This document shows, in pieces, positions 8,511-17,022 of a DNA stretch of 64,000 nt; position 1 is the stretch's first letter, and every line of letters begins with the position of its first letter. The notes under the pieces were generated by a model. It was not told the origin of the DNA. It saw only the letters and a program-made list of their open reading frames with translations, and made no database searches. A program made the position numbers and the translations under genes. The stretch lies in the NCBI RefSeq assembly GCF_001421515.1, contig NZ_LMKM01000034.1:1-64000 (forward strand). Direction: 5' to 3'. The stretch comes from Pedobacter sp. Leaf216 (GTDB lineage: Bacteria > Bacteroidota > Bacteroidia > Sphingobacteriales > Sphingobacteriaceae).

Positions 8511-9824
8511 ATGAAAAAAAGAATTCTTTTTGCATTGGCTTTTTCCGGTCTGTATTTAAGTGCTTCTGCCCAAAAAGTACAGTTCACGGAATTTGACCTG
8601 GACAATGGCCTCCACGTCATTCTACACCAAGACAAAACTGCTCCCGTTGTTGCCATTTCGGTAATGTACCACGTTGGCTCAAAAGATGAAGAAACCCAAC
8701 GCACAGGATTTGCCCACTTTTTTGAACATTTATTATTTGAAGGCTCTAAAAATATTAAAAAAGGAGATTTCATGAAACTGGTAAGCAGTAATGGCGGACA
8801 AAACAACGCCAATACCTCGCAAGACCGCACTTTTTATTATGAGCTTTTCCCTTCAAACCAATTGGCACTCGGCTTATGGTTAGAAAGTGAAAGGATGTTA
8901 CATCCGGTAATTAATGAGGGTGGAGTAAAAACCCAAAACGAAGTTGTTAAAGAAGAAAAACGTTTACGTATTGATAATGCACCTTACGGAAAATTTACTG
9001 AGAAAATTTTTGGCCATTTGTTTGATGGGCATCCATACCGCTGGCAGCCAATTGGTTCAATGGAGCATTTGGATGCGGCTAAACTTGATGAATTTATAGC
9101 ATTCTTTAAAAAATATTATGTACCGAACAATGCTGTTTTAACCATTGCAGGCGATTTAGATATAGAGAAGACCAAAGGTTTGGTAAAATCTTATTTTGAT
9201 GAAGTACCTAAGGGTGCCCCTATTGTGCGTAAAGACTTCAAATTACCAGAAATTACCAAAGAAATTATCGATACTGCTTACGACGCCAATATTCAAATTC
9301 CTGCAATTTTTGCAGCTTACCGCGTACCTGGAATGAAAACCAGAGAAAGTAAAGTGTTAGGAATGATAAGCTCAATTTTATCAGAAGGAGGAAGTTCGAG
9401 ATTAAGCACTAAAATGGTTGATCAAAAGAAAACGGCTCTACAGGTTGCTGCTTTTAATTATTCGCTGGAAGATTATGGAGCTTACATTACCCTTGCCTTA
9501 CCAAATAAAAACACCCCCCTTAACGATTTGTTAAAAGATATTGATGAGGAAGTTTTGCGTCTTCAAACTGACTTAATCAGCGAAAGCGATTACAAAAAGT
9601 TGCAAAATAAGTTCGAAAACAATTATGTAAGTGCAAATAGCAAAATGCTCGGTATCGCAGAAAACCTGGCTGATGGTTACACATTTCACGATAAGGATAC
9701 AAATGATATTAACAAGGAATTAGAGGTAATCAGATCCATCACCCGTGAGGAGATTAGAGATGTTGCTAAAAAATACCTCAACAAAAACCAGAGAGTTGTA
9801 TTGTATTACTTACCTAAGAAATAA
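8511..9824 (+). CDS. M16-family zinc peptidase (catalytic subunit)
   Basis: An exported insulinase/pitrilysin-family peptidase of 437 residues with a signal peptide ending at SASAQ (residue 21). The inverted zinc motif HFFEH is at residues 69-73, and the downstream Glu ligand lies in NEVVKEEKR (about residue 148), matching the HxxEH-x74-E spacing. Both halves of an M16B unit are present, including an R/Y-type C-terminal segment. It is followed 32 bases later by a second M16 protein without the zinc motif. This is the usual arrangement for a two-subunit M16B peptidase in which one chain is catalytic and the other shapes the chamber. The substrate is unknown; it is likely periplasmic. Confidence 0.9.
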   Translation: MKKRILFALAFSGLYLSASAQKVQFTEFDLDNGLHVILHQDKTAPVVAISVMYHVGSKDEETQRTGFAHFFEHLLFEGSKNIKKGDFMKLVSSNGGQNNANTSQDRTFYYELFPSNQLALGLWLESERMLHPVINEGGVKTQNEVVKEEKRLRIDNAPYGKFTEKIFGHLFDGHPYRWQPIGSMEHLDAAKLDEFIAFFKKYYVPNNAVLTIAGDLDIEKTKGLVKSYFDEVPKGAPIVRKDFKLPEITKEIIDTAYDANIQIPAIFAAYRVPGMKTRESKVLGMISSILSEGGSSRLSTKMVDQKKTALQVAAFNYSLEDYGAYITLALPNKNTPLNDLLKDIDEEVLRLQTDLISESDYKKLQNKFENNYVSANSKMLGIAENLADGYTFHDKDTNDINKELEVIRSITREEIRDVAKKYLNKNQRVVLYYLPKK

Positions 9825-9856
9825 GCAGAGCGCTTTTCATTTTAACTATTAACAAC

Positions 9857-11935
9857 ATGAAAAAATTATTCATTATAGCTGCAGTTTCCTTATTGGCTCA
9901 AGGTATTTCAGCACAAACTATAGATCGAAGCCAAAAACCAAAACCAGGTCCAGCACCAGTTATAACCGTAGCCGATCCTGTTATATATAAATTATCAAAC
10001 GGCATTACAGTTTTGGTTGTCGAAAATCATAAACTGCCAAAAATTTCTGCAAGTTACAGTATTGATGCAGGTCCGATTACCGAAGGATCAAAAGCAGGTG
10101 TGATTGGGCTGATGGGCAGTATGCTAAACGAAGGTACCACTACAAAAACAAAAGCCCAATTCGATGAGGCAGTAGATCAGCTGGGTGCTAATGTTGGTGC
10201 GGGGGCTTATGGCGGTTCAGCTTCAGCTTTAACGCGTTATTTTCCCCAGGCTTTTGCACTTTTGGCAGAGAGCATCCGTAAACCAGCATTTCCCGCAGAA
10301 TCTTTCGAGAAATTAAAATCTCAGGCAATAACTGGTTTAAAAGCGAGCGAAAAAAGTGCCAAAGCAATATCCGAAAGGGTGGTTAATGCATTGGCATATG
10401 GAAAAAACCATCCCAATGGAGAATTCGAAACCGAATCTTCGCTAAATGGCATTACTTTGGATGATGTAAAAACTGCCTACAAGAAATACATTACGCCATC
10501 AAGAGGTTACTTAACTTTTGTGGGTGATATTAAACCTGAAGCTGCAAAAGCCCTTGCCGAAAAAGCATTTGGCGATTGGAGAGGAACCGCTTTAACCTTA
10601 CCGGTACTTGCAAAGGTGGCTAACCCAGCGAAAACTGAAGTTGATATCATTAATGTAAGTAATGCAGTACAATCAGAAATCACAGTAGTAAACTTAATCG
10701 ACCTACCGATGAGCAACCCTGATTATTTCCCGGTGTTATTGGCAAACCAGATTTTAGGTGGAGGCTCTGAATCGAGATTATTCAACAACCTGCGCGAGAA
10801 ACATGGCTTTACTTATGGCGCATACTCAAGCACTGGTTCCGGACGTTTTCAATCTAAATTTTTGGCAAATGCTGCGGTTAGAAACGAGAAAGTTGATAGT
10901 GCCGTGGTAGAATTTTTAAGAGAAATTAATACCATCCGCACCACAAAAGTTTCTGCCGATGAATTGCAGAATGCAAAAAATCTTTTCAACGGTTCGTTTG
11001 CATTAGGGTTAGAAAATCCGGCACGTACAGCAGGGTTCGCAAGTAATATCCTGATTAACGGTTTACCAAAAGATTTTTACCGTACTTATTTGCAAAAAGT
11101 AAATGCGGTAACTACTGATGATATTTTAAGGGTTACCAAAAAGTATTACAATCATGACAATACCAGGATTGTTATTGTGGGTAAAAGTGATGCATTTACC
11201 GCAGGCTTAACTAAAGCAGGCTTTAAAACTCAAATCTACGATAATTATGCAAGTCCTGTTAAAGCTACCGAAGCAACTACCGGACCAATAGCAGCACCTG
11301 CTGACGTGATTAAGAATTACATTAAAGCAATTGGCGGAGAAGAGGCCATTAAAAAACTTACTTCTTTACAGCAAACCGGTGAAATGGAAATGCAAGGCCA
11401 GAAGTTAGCCGTTACAATTAAAAACATGGCACCAAACTTAAGCAGCATGGAAATTTCGATGGCTGGCCAAACAGCAATGAAACAGGTTTATAACGGAAAA
11501 ACGGGTTATTCTATGCAGATGGGTCAAAAAGCCGAATTAACCGGTGATGACCTTAACGAAAAGAAAGATGATAAAGGCTATGGCGCACAATTGTACTATG
11601 CGACAGATGGAACTAAAATAGAATCAGCAGGGAGCGCAAAAGTTGGAACCGCCGATGCATTTAAATTAACAGTAACTTCTCCATCAGGAAAAAAGAAAAC
11701 CGAATATTACGATACCAAATCAGGTTTACTTTTAAAGGATGAAAGCGTTACAACTAAAGGTGGTGTAGAAATCAGTCAAACTACCGAATACAGCAATTAT
11801 AAAAAAGTTGGCGATGTATTGTTTCCGTTTACTTTAACGCAATCAATATCAACTCCACAAGGTGCTCAGGAATTTGCAATTGCAATAAAAGAGATTAAGG
11901 TTAATCCACCTTTGAAAGCAGAAGATTTTAACTAG
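9857..11935 (+). CDS. M16-family non-catalytic subunit fused to LolA-like domain
   Basis: An exported 692-residue protein with a signal peptide ending near GISAQ. Residues about 40-455 are an M16 fold (VIYKLSNGITVLVVENHKLP at 42-61). At the position of HxxEH it reads GLMGS (residues 84-88), so zinc ligands and the catalytic Glu are lost. This marks the partner chain of the active subunit encoded just upstream. From about residue 480 to the end is an extra domain (IGGEEAIKKLTSLQQTGEME, later GLLLKDESVTTKGG and VLFPFT) resembling outer-membrane lipoprotein-sorting/LolA-like beta sheets. The fusion is known in Bacteroidota but its role is not. An intrinsic terminator follows. Confidence 0.85.
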   Translation: MKKLFIIAAVSLLAQGISAQTIDRSQKPKPGPAPVITVADPVIYKLSNGITVLVVENHKLPKISASYSIDAGPITEGSKAGVIGLMGSMLNEGTTTKTKAQFDEAVDQLGANVGAGAYGGSASALTRYFPQAFALLAESIRKPAFPAESFEKLKSQAITGLKASEKSAKAISERVVNALAYGKNHPNGEFETESSLNGITLDDVKTAYKKYITPSRGYLTFVGDIKPEAAKALAEKAFGDWRGTALTLPVLAKVANPAKTEVDIINVSNAVQSEITVVNLIDLPMSNPDYFPVLLANQILGGGSESRLFNNLREKHGFTYGAYSSTGSGRFQSKFLANAAVRNEKVDSAVVEFLREINTIRTTKVSADELQNAKNLFNGSFALGLENPARTAGFASNILINGLPKDFYRTYLQKVNAVTTDDILRVTKKYYNHDNTRIVIVGKSDAFTAGLTKAGFKTQIYDNYASPVKATEATTGPIAAPADVIKNYIKAIGGEEAIKKLTSLQQTGEMEMQGQKLAVTIKNMAPNLSSMEISMAGQTAMKQVYNGKTGYSMQMGQKAELTGDDLNEKKDDKGYGAQLYYATDGTKIESAGSAKVGTADAFKLTVTSPSGKKKTEYYDTKSGLLLKDESVTTKGGVEISQTTEYSNYKKVGDVLFPFTLTQSISTPQGAQEFAIAIKEIKVNPPLKAEDFN

Positions 11936-11958
11936 AGATTAAAACAATTTAGTGAGTA

Positions 11959-11994
11959 AGCCGTGCCGATATAAAATCGACACGGCTTTTTTTT
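11959..11994 (+). terminator. intrinsic terminator of the M16 pair
   Basis: The stem AGCCGTG(C)CGAT / ATCG(A)CACGGCT has an ATAAA loop, one mismatch, and is followed by a run of eight T. Confidence 0.9.
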
Positions 11995-12140
11995 GTCTTT
12001 TTTTTTATTTCAGGCAACCAATAGGTAAAAAGCTACGTAACGATTAAGATTTCAAAAGAAAATCGATTTATAACACTTACTCAAATTAAAAAAGTAAGAA
12101 TTTTTAACTAAACAAAACACAAATTTTAAGCTATTGGCAT

Positions 12141-12263
12141 ATGACAGCAAAAAAACAGGTTATTGCGATTTTATTCGCATCATTTCTGATCATATTATAT
12201 ATATCGGTAAAATCAGCAAGCCATTCTGACGATTTGCTTAAAATTTCAATTGCACCACGCTAA
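12141..12263 (+). CDS. small single-pass membrane protein (40 aa)
   Basis: A 40-codon ORF, ATG to TAA, that encodes a short basic N-terminus (MTAKKQ), one hydrophobic segment at about residues 7-23 (VIAILFASFLIILYISV) and a polar tail ending ISIAPR. The stop lies 17 bases before the cytochrome lipoprotein ATG, so it could be the first gene of that cluster. The lys-hydrophobic-polar pattern is what a small bitopic membrane protein looks like. There is no homology evidence, and an ORF of this length may be fortuitous. Confidence 0.4.
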   Translation: MTAKKQVIAILFASFLIILYISVKSASHSDDLLKISIAPR

Positions 12264-12280
12264 TTTTTAACAAATACCTT

Positions 12281-12649
12281 ATGAAAAAACAAAGTTCCCT
12301 AGTTTTATTAGTCGCGTTTACCGCCTTACTTTTTGCCTGCTCAAAAAAACAAGCAGAGGAGATAAAACCCGAAACTACAGTTCCTAATGGCCCAACAGTG
12401 GTTACAACTGCAAACGTTACCTATACCAATTTCGTTGGTGCCTTGCTGGAAACCAAATGCGGCAGATGCCATGGTCCTAATGGGTCTCTTAAAAGCATCT
12501 GGTTATTTAACGGCTTAGCCTCAGTAAAAAGCGATGCCCGTGTAGCCAACAGTATATTGGTTACTAAAACCATGCCCAAAGGCAGCACATTAACGACCAA
12601 TGAAAGAGACTTACTGCAGGCCTGGTTTGATAAAAACATGCCCGAATAG
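12281..12649 (+). CDS. c-type cytochrome lipoprotein
   Basis: A 122-residue lipoprotein with a lipobox at LLFAC (Cys20), then a low-complexity linker, then a single heme-c attachment motif CGRCH at residues 60-64. A Met in TKTMPKG (Met98) is a plausible distal ligand. The segment ending ERDLLQAWFDKNMPE is typical of cytochrome c domains of the planctomycete/Bacteroidota 'CxxCH' type. It should be an envelope electron carrier or a redox sensor. It leads a same-strand series with YceI (50-base gap), a DUF5777 barrel and a Rieske lipoprotein, suggesting a shared respiratory or redox role. Confidence 0.8.
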   Translation: MKKQSSLVLLVAFTALLFACSKKQAEEIKPETTVPNGPTVVTTANVTYTNFVGALLETKCGRCHGPNGSLKSIWLFNGLASVKSDARVANSILVTKTMPKGSTLTTNERDLLQAWFDKNMPE

Positions 12650-12699
12650 TAGATCATCAGCAGCAAACAAAATATTCGTTCACAGTAAATACTCTACAA

Positions 12700-13242
12700 A
12701 TGCAAAAATTAATTATCACTTTATTAGCCTTGTTTTTATGCACGGGCTTAAAGGCACAAATATGGGTAAGTAAAAACGTTACTTCTTCATTCTTCTCTAC
12801 AACACCTGTAGAAGATATTGATGCGCAAAGCAAAACAGGAGCTTCTGCAATTAACACCAAAACCAACGAAATTATTTTCAAGATTAATAATACCTCTTAC
12901 CAGTTTAAGAAAAAGCTGATGCAGGAACATTTCAACGAAAATTATATCGAAAGCGATAAATATCCCACTTCAGATTTTAAGGGAAAAATTGTAGAACAGA
13001 TCGACTTTTCGAAACCAGGTACCTACCCTATTACCGTAAAAGGAAACTTACAAATACATGGCGTAACTAAAGAATATACAGCAAAAGGATCATTGGTTAT
13101 TGGTAATAATGAAGCGAAGGCAAGTTCTGCATTTAATGTAAAACTGGCAGATCATGATATTAAAATCCCAACGATTGTATTTAAACAGATTGCAGAAACC
13201 ATCCAGGTAAAAATGACTGCTACTTATCAACCTAAAAAATAA
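12700..13242 (+). CDS. YceI-family periplasmic protein
   Basis: A 180-residue YceI/lipocalin-like protein with a signal peptide (cleavage near LKAQ, residue 20). The beta-barrel pattern is seen in SKNVTSSFFSTTPVEDI, then FKGKIVEQIDFSKPGTYPIT, VKGNLQIHGVTKEYTAKGSL and the C-terminal IQVKMTATYQPKK. In other bacteria the family binds isoprenoid chains such as polyprenyl quinones. Its place between a cytochrome and a DUF5777/Rieske pair fits quinone-linked redox chemistry, but that is inference. The gap to the next gene is 6 bases, so translation is probably coupled. Confidence 0.85.
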   Translation: MQKLIITLLALFLCTGLKAQIWVSKNVTSSFFSTTPVEDIDAQSKTGASAINTKTNEIIFKINNTSYQFKKKLMQEHFNENYIESDKYPTSDFKGKIVEQIDFSKPGTYPITVKGNLQIHGVTKEYTAKGSLVIGNNEAKASSAFNVKLADHDIKIPTIVFKQIAETIQVKMTATYQPKK

Positions 13243-13248
13243 AATTTC

Positions 13249-14196
13249 ATGAAACATCATCTAAAATCTCTTTTATATCTATTTATTTTCGGCTTTCCAT
13301 CATTTGTTTTCGCACAGGATTCCCTTGAAAACGCCTTGGAGATACCAAAAGAAAAGAGCAATGTAAAAGCCACTTTTAAAGCAACGAAGCTCATTAATAT
13401 ACAAACCAATGAAACCATTTATAAAAATGAAATGGATTTTAGGGTAGACCACAGGTTTGGAGACATTGCCGGGAATGGTGGCGGAATAAAAAACTTTTTT
13501 GGATTGGATCAATCAACCGATATACGAATCGGCTTTGAATATGGCATCAGTGATAAACTTTCTGTAGGTTTAGCAAGGGCAAAAGGAGCCGGAATAGTTA
13601 CTCAACTATATGAAGGAAATTTAAAATACCGCCTCTTAGAACAAACTACCGACGATAAAATACCTGTGGCCGTAACTTTATTCGGGAGCAGTACAATTGC
13701 TGCGGTAAAAGCATCAACCGATCCTACGGCAGCAAACGCTTATCGTAACTTTCAAGATCGCCTGGTATATGTTTTACAAGGTGTAATTGCACGCAAGTTC
13801 AATTCAAACTTTTCGATGCTGATCATGCCATCCTACGTACATCGGAACTTTACTGTTTTTGGTGATGAAAATGACTTATTTGCCCTTTCAGTTGGTGGTC
13901 GTATTAAAATCACAAAACGCATGGCTTTTGTGGCAGATTATACGTTTCCATTCAGAAATAAAGGTAAAAAGGCTTACCTAGAAAACACATCAGGCAATCA
14001 ATATTACAACACACTTGGTGCCGGATTGGAATTTGAAACAGGCGGGCATATTTTTCACCTAAACTTCACCAACGCTACCGCTATTCAAGAATCTCAATTT
14101 ATTACCGATACCAATACTTCATGGTTAAAAGGGCAATACCGTTGGGGTTTCAGCATTGCCAGAAGGTTCTCTTTCGATAAAAAGAAAGCAAAGTAG
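13249..14196 (+). CDS. DUF5777-family beta-barrel protein
   Basis: A 315-residue protein with a signal peptide (MKHHLKSLLYLFIFGFPSFVFAQ) and alternating strands typical of an outer-membrane barrel. The N-terminal signature includes ATKLINIQTNETIYKNEMDF followed by RVDHRFGDIAG and a GLDQSTDIRIGFEYGISD stretch, which I recognise as the DUF5777 barrel family. The C-terminus RWGFSIARRFSF would form the last strand. It follows YceI by 6 bases. This family is often found beside YceI and Rieske or cytochrome genes in Bacteroidota; the molecular function is unknown. Confidence 0.75.
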   Translation: MKHHLKSLLYLFIFGFPSFVFAQDSLENALEIPKEKSNVKATFKATKLINIQTNETIYKNEMDFRVDHRFGDIAGNGGGIKNFFGLDQSTDIRIGFEYGISDKLSVGLARAKGAGIVTQLYEGNLKYRLLEQTTDDKIPVAVTLFGSSTIAAVKASTDPTAANAYRNFQDRLVYVLQGVIARKFNSNFSMLIMPSYVHRNFTVFGDENDLFALSVGGRIKITKRMAFVADYTFPFRNKGKKAYLENTSGNQYYNTLGAGLEFETGGHIFHLNFTNATAIQESQFITDTNTSWLKGQYRWGFSIARRFSFDKKKAK

Positions 14197-14231
14197 ATTA
14201 AACCAAACAAACTATAACTAACAAAACAATT

Positions 14232-14684
14232 ATGGAACGCAATGAATTTATCAAATCTTTAGGCCTGGGCGTAGCAATGGTATGCACCGGGGCCTGCTTT
14301 TCGGCTTGTGGCAAAAAAAGTGATTCACCCGAACCTGATAAACCAAATGGTGGTGGCATTCCTTCAGGTACTTCAGCAAAGGTAGATCTGAGCACGCAAT
14401 TATTAACCATTGGTGCATCAATGGTTGTAAACAGCATTCTTTTTATCAGAACCGCTGCCGGCAACACTGCCTCATCTTTTGTGGCTACACAGGCTGCGTG
14501 CCCACATCAGGGTGGTGCATTGAGTTTTATACAGGCCAGTAACTACATTCAATGTGGTTTGCATAGTTCGAGGTATACCACATCAGGTAGTATTTTGGCG
14601 CAACCGAGCGATGGTGGTACCACAAGTGCCCTTAAAATTTACCCAATTACAATTGCAGGTAATATATTAACAGCAACAGCTTAA
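14232..14684 (+). CDS. Rieske [2Fe-2S] lipoprotein
   Basis: A 150-residue protein whose N-terminal hydrophobic segment ends at a lipobox, FSAC (about residue 25), so it is probably membrane anchored. The Rieske cluster ligands are CPH in AACPHQGG and CGLH in IQCGLHSSRY, matching CxH and CxxH. A small Gly-rich linker (PDKPNGGGIPSG) separates anchor and domain. The signal lacks a twin-arginine pair, unlike many Rieske proteins, which is worth noting. It is the last gene of the cytochrome/YceI/DUF5777 series and is followed by an intrinsic terminator. It would pass single electrons at the membrane surface. Confidence 0.85.
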   Translation: MERNEFIKSLGLGVAMVCTGACFSACGKKSDSPEPDKPNGGGIPSGTSAKVDLSTQLLTIGASMVVNSILFIRTAAGNTASSFVATQAACPHQGGALSFIQASNYIQCGLHSSRYTTSGSILAQPSDGGTTSALKIYPITIAGNILTATA

Positions 14685-14705
14685 GATTTTGTTTTTTAAG
14701 GTTTG

Positions 14706-14735
14706 AGCAGTATCCTAATTGGTACTGCTTTTTTT
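14706..14735 (+). terminator. intrinsic terminator of the cytochrome-Rieske cluster
   Basis: The stem AGCAGTATCC / GGTACTGCT (one unpaired base) has loop TAATT and is followed by seven T. Confidence 0.85.
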
Positions 14736-14743
14736 ATGCATGC

Positions 14744-15886
14744 CTAAACCGTTACATTTTGTCCTTTTACATCAAAGGCATCACGCAGGCCAATAGCAAG
14801 CACATTGAAAGCGTAAACGGTAAGCATAATGGCTAAGCCGGGTAAAATAGCGAGGTAAGCAGCATCCATAATTATGTAGCCATAATGTTCTTTTATCATG
14901 CTCCCCCAACTGGGCATTGGTGGCTGAGCACCGAAACCTAAAAAGCTAAGTCCGGTTTCCAATAATATGGCAGAGGCGAAATTAGAAGAGGCTACCACCA
15001 AAATAGGGCCTGCAATGTTCGGCAGTATATGTTTAATAATGGTACGGCTTGTACTAAAGCCTAATGCTCTTGCTGCTTCTACAAATTCGACTTCTTTTAA
15101 TGCCATAACCTGTCCGCGTACCAACCTGGCCACATCAACCCATGTAGATAAACCAACCGCAATAAATATCTGCCAAAACCCCTTACCTAAAGCAAATGAA
15201 ATGGCTATTACCAGCAGTAATGAGGGTAACGACCAAACCACATTCATGAACCAGCTGATTGCTGCATCTATTCGCCCGCCAAAATAACCGGCTATTGCAC
15301 CTAAACTCACCCCGATAAAAAGCGAAATGAGTACAGCCATCAAACCTACTGATAATGATACGCGGATACCCAGTATTAACCGGCTCAGTAAATCACGACC
15401 ATAAATATCTGTACCTAAAATGTAAGTGTGTTTGTATATGTTACTTGCTTCAAAAAGCGTTTTTTGAGTGGCAATTTTTGAAGGTATGGCACAAGAAGGG
15501 CATAAATCTTTTAATTCGTACCTGGTTTCTTTTGCTTTTTCATCTTCTCCAATGTATTCTTGCACATAAACAGCTTGATTTTCTATTTTATATGCCGTAA
15601 TCGGAATACTTTTAAAAGTTGGTGTTTGTCCGTTGAGCATTCTCTCAAAAAAACCAACCTTTTCTATTTTAGGGTTTCTGCCAATAATCAAGAAGGTAAA
15701 CGAACTGCCTGGTTTCTTCTTATTGAGCTGCAGTGTTTGAACATTTGCATTTGGAGAATCATCAGGCATAATCAGGTAGCCTAAAATACCCATCACCAAT
15801 AAAAGTAAGATGAAAATCAATCCACCTAAGGCAAATTTATTCCGCTTAAACTTTAACCATACTTTTTTTGATGGGCTATTATCCAT
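14744..15886 (-). CDS. DppC/OppC-type ABC transporter permease (orphan)
   Basis: A 380-residue inner-membrane permease of the peptide/nickel ABC importer type. It has TM1 at about residues 16-38, then a periplasmic insert of roughly 110 residues (about 40-150) that is longer than in typical DppC, with CPSC at about 125. The BPD_transp domain then starts at GTDIYGRDLLSRLI and carries the coupling loop EAARALGFSTSRTIIKHILPN. No DppB, ATPase or binding protein gene is adjacent. Its ATG overlaps the stop of the upstream glycosyltransferase (TAATG), so the two are translationally coupled. Partner subunits must be elsewhere. Confidence 0.85.
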   Translation of the reverse strand: MDNSPSKKVWLKFKRNKFALGGLIFILLLLVMGILGYLIMPDDSPNANVQTLQLNKKKPGSSFTFLIIGRNPKIEKVGFFERMLNGQTPTFKSIPITAYKIENQAVYVQEYIGEDEKAKETRYELKDLCPSCAIPSKIATQKTLFEASNIYKHTYILGTDIYGRDLLSRLILGIRVSLSVGLMAVLISLFIGVSLGAIAGYFGGRIDAAISWFMNVVWSLPSLLLVIAISFALGKGFWQIFIAVGLSTWVDVARLVRGQVMALKEVEFVEAARALGFSTSRTIIKHILPNIAGPILVVASSNFASAILLETGLSFLGFGAQPPMPSWGSMIKEHYGYIIMDAAYLAILPGLAIMLTVYAFNVLAIGLRDAFDVKGQNVTV

Positions 15887-17022
15887 TACCTAACCATTCT
15901 GCCTTTCCAATTGTATTTTCCACTGTTTCCTGCAATGCCAATGTACACCATATACAATACGTGCAGTATATTTAAAACGGGAATTAATATGAGTAAACTG
16001 CGCCTTTTAGCAAAGCCTGTTACATCCCATAAAAATAATGTTTCTAAAATCATTTTAACCAATAATTGATAAAATGTGATGGATAAAAAACCCGGAATGA
16101 ATAACCCGGTAATAAAATTTGCCAGGATAGATAGGTTAAAGATCCAGATTAATACCCCCAACACTATAATTGCTTTATTCTTATATCGGGTACTTTTCGA
16201 AGCCCACCGTTTACGTTGCTGTATAAACGAGCCTAATGTTTCTTTTGCGTGAGTATATACAATGGCCTCCCGGTTTTTCAGGAAACCGATCTGATCTGGA
16301 TATTTAGCGGCGATTTTATGCAACAGCAATTCATCATCTCCCGAAGCAAGATCATCAATCCCCTGGAAACCGCCAACTTCGTAAAAGGTAGTTTTTTCGT
16401 AAGCTAAATTTGCACCGTTACAGGTAGAGGGTTGCTTGTTACCAATGGTAGAAGCACCTAAACCAATAAGGTAGAGAAACTCCAAAGATTGTAAACGTTC
16501 AAAAAAACTTTTTTCCTGGAAATAAGCCACCGGAGAAGAAATCATTTTATATTTTTTTTCTTCGTACAAGTTTACAATCGTTGCAAGCCATTCTGCCCCC
16601 ATTCTGCAATCTGCATCCGTGGTAATAATTAAGTCGCCAGTACAGGTTCCTATAGCGGTTTGTATCGCCTTCTTTTTATAAGAATTTAACGCTCTATCCT
16701 CATTTAGTTTAATCAGTTTTACGTGCTGATCAGCATAACTTAATACAATTTCAGCCGTACGATCAGTTGAATGGTCATCAATAATAATAATCTCTGTTAA
16801 GGCTTTAGGGTATTGCTGCGCGATAAGATCATCAATGGTTTTGTTAATATTAGCTTCTTCGTCTCTTGCTGCAACAATGATTGATACCCTGGTTTGTGGA
16901 TCTGATTTTTTTGGCGTAAAATATATCAGGTTATGCCATCCTCTAATAAAATTGAGGACTAAAAAACCATAAATTAAGGTCAAAGCAGCGGATAAAAGAC
17001 TAATTAGATTTAAGATTTCCAA
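15886..17022 (-). CDS. GT2-family glycosyltransferase (membrane)
   Basis: A 378-residue membrane glycosyltransferase. It has an N-terminal TM segment (about 3-25) and a GT-A domain with SIIVAARDEEANI, the nucleotide-sugar motif IIIIDDHSTD and a DxD-type TTDADC. An acceptor-side SGDDE and a QRKRW motif (QxxRW, seen in processive GT2 enzymes) follow, then three or so TM segments in the C-terminal third. It overlaps the upstream flippase-like gene by 23 bases and the downstream permease gene by the TAATG junction. It probably transfers sugar to a lipid carrier or lipid, but the donor and acceptor are unknown. Confidence 0.88.
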   Translation of the reverse strand: MEILNLISLLSAALTLIYGFLVLNFIRGWHNLIYFTPKKSDPQTRVSIIVAARDEEANINKTIDDLIAQQYPKALTEIIIIDDHSTDRTAEIVLSYADQHVKLIKLNEDRALNSYKKKAIQTAIGTCTGDLIITTDADCRMGAEWLATIVNLYEEKKYKMISSPVAYFQEKSFFERLQSLEFLYLIGLGASTIGNKQPSTCNGANLAYEKTTFYEVGGFQGIDDLASGDDELLLHKIAAKYPDQIGFLKNREAIVYTHAKETLGSFIQQRKRWASKSTRYKNKAIIVLGVLIWIFNLSILANFITGLFIPGFLSITFYQLLVKMILETLFLWDVTGFAKRRSLLILIPVLNILHVLYMVYIGIAGNSGKYNWKGRMVR

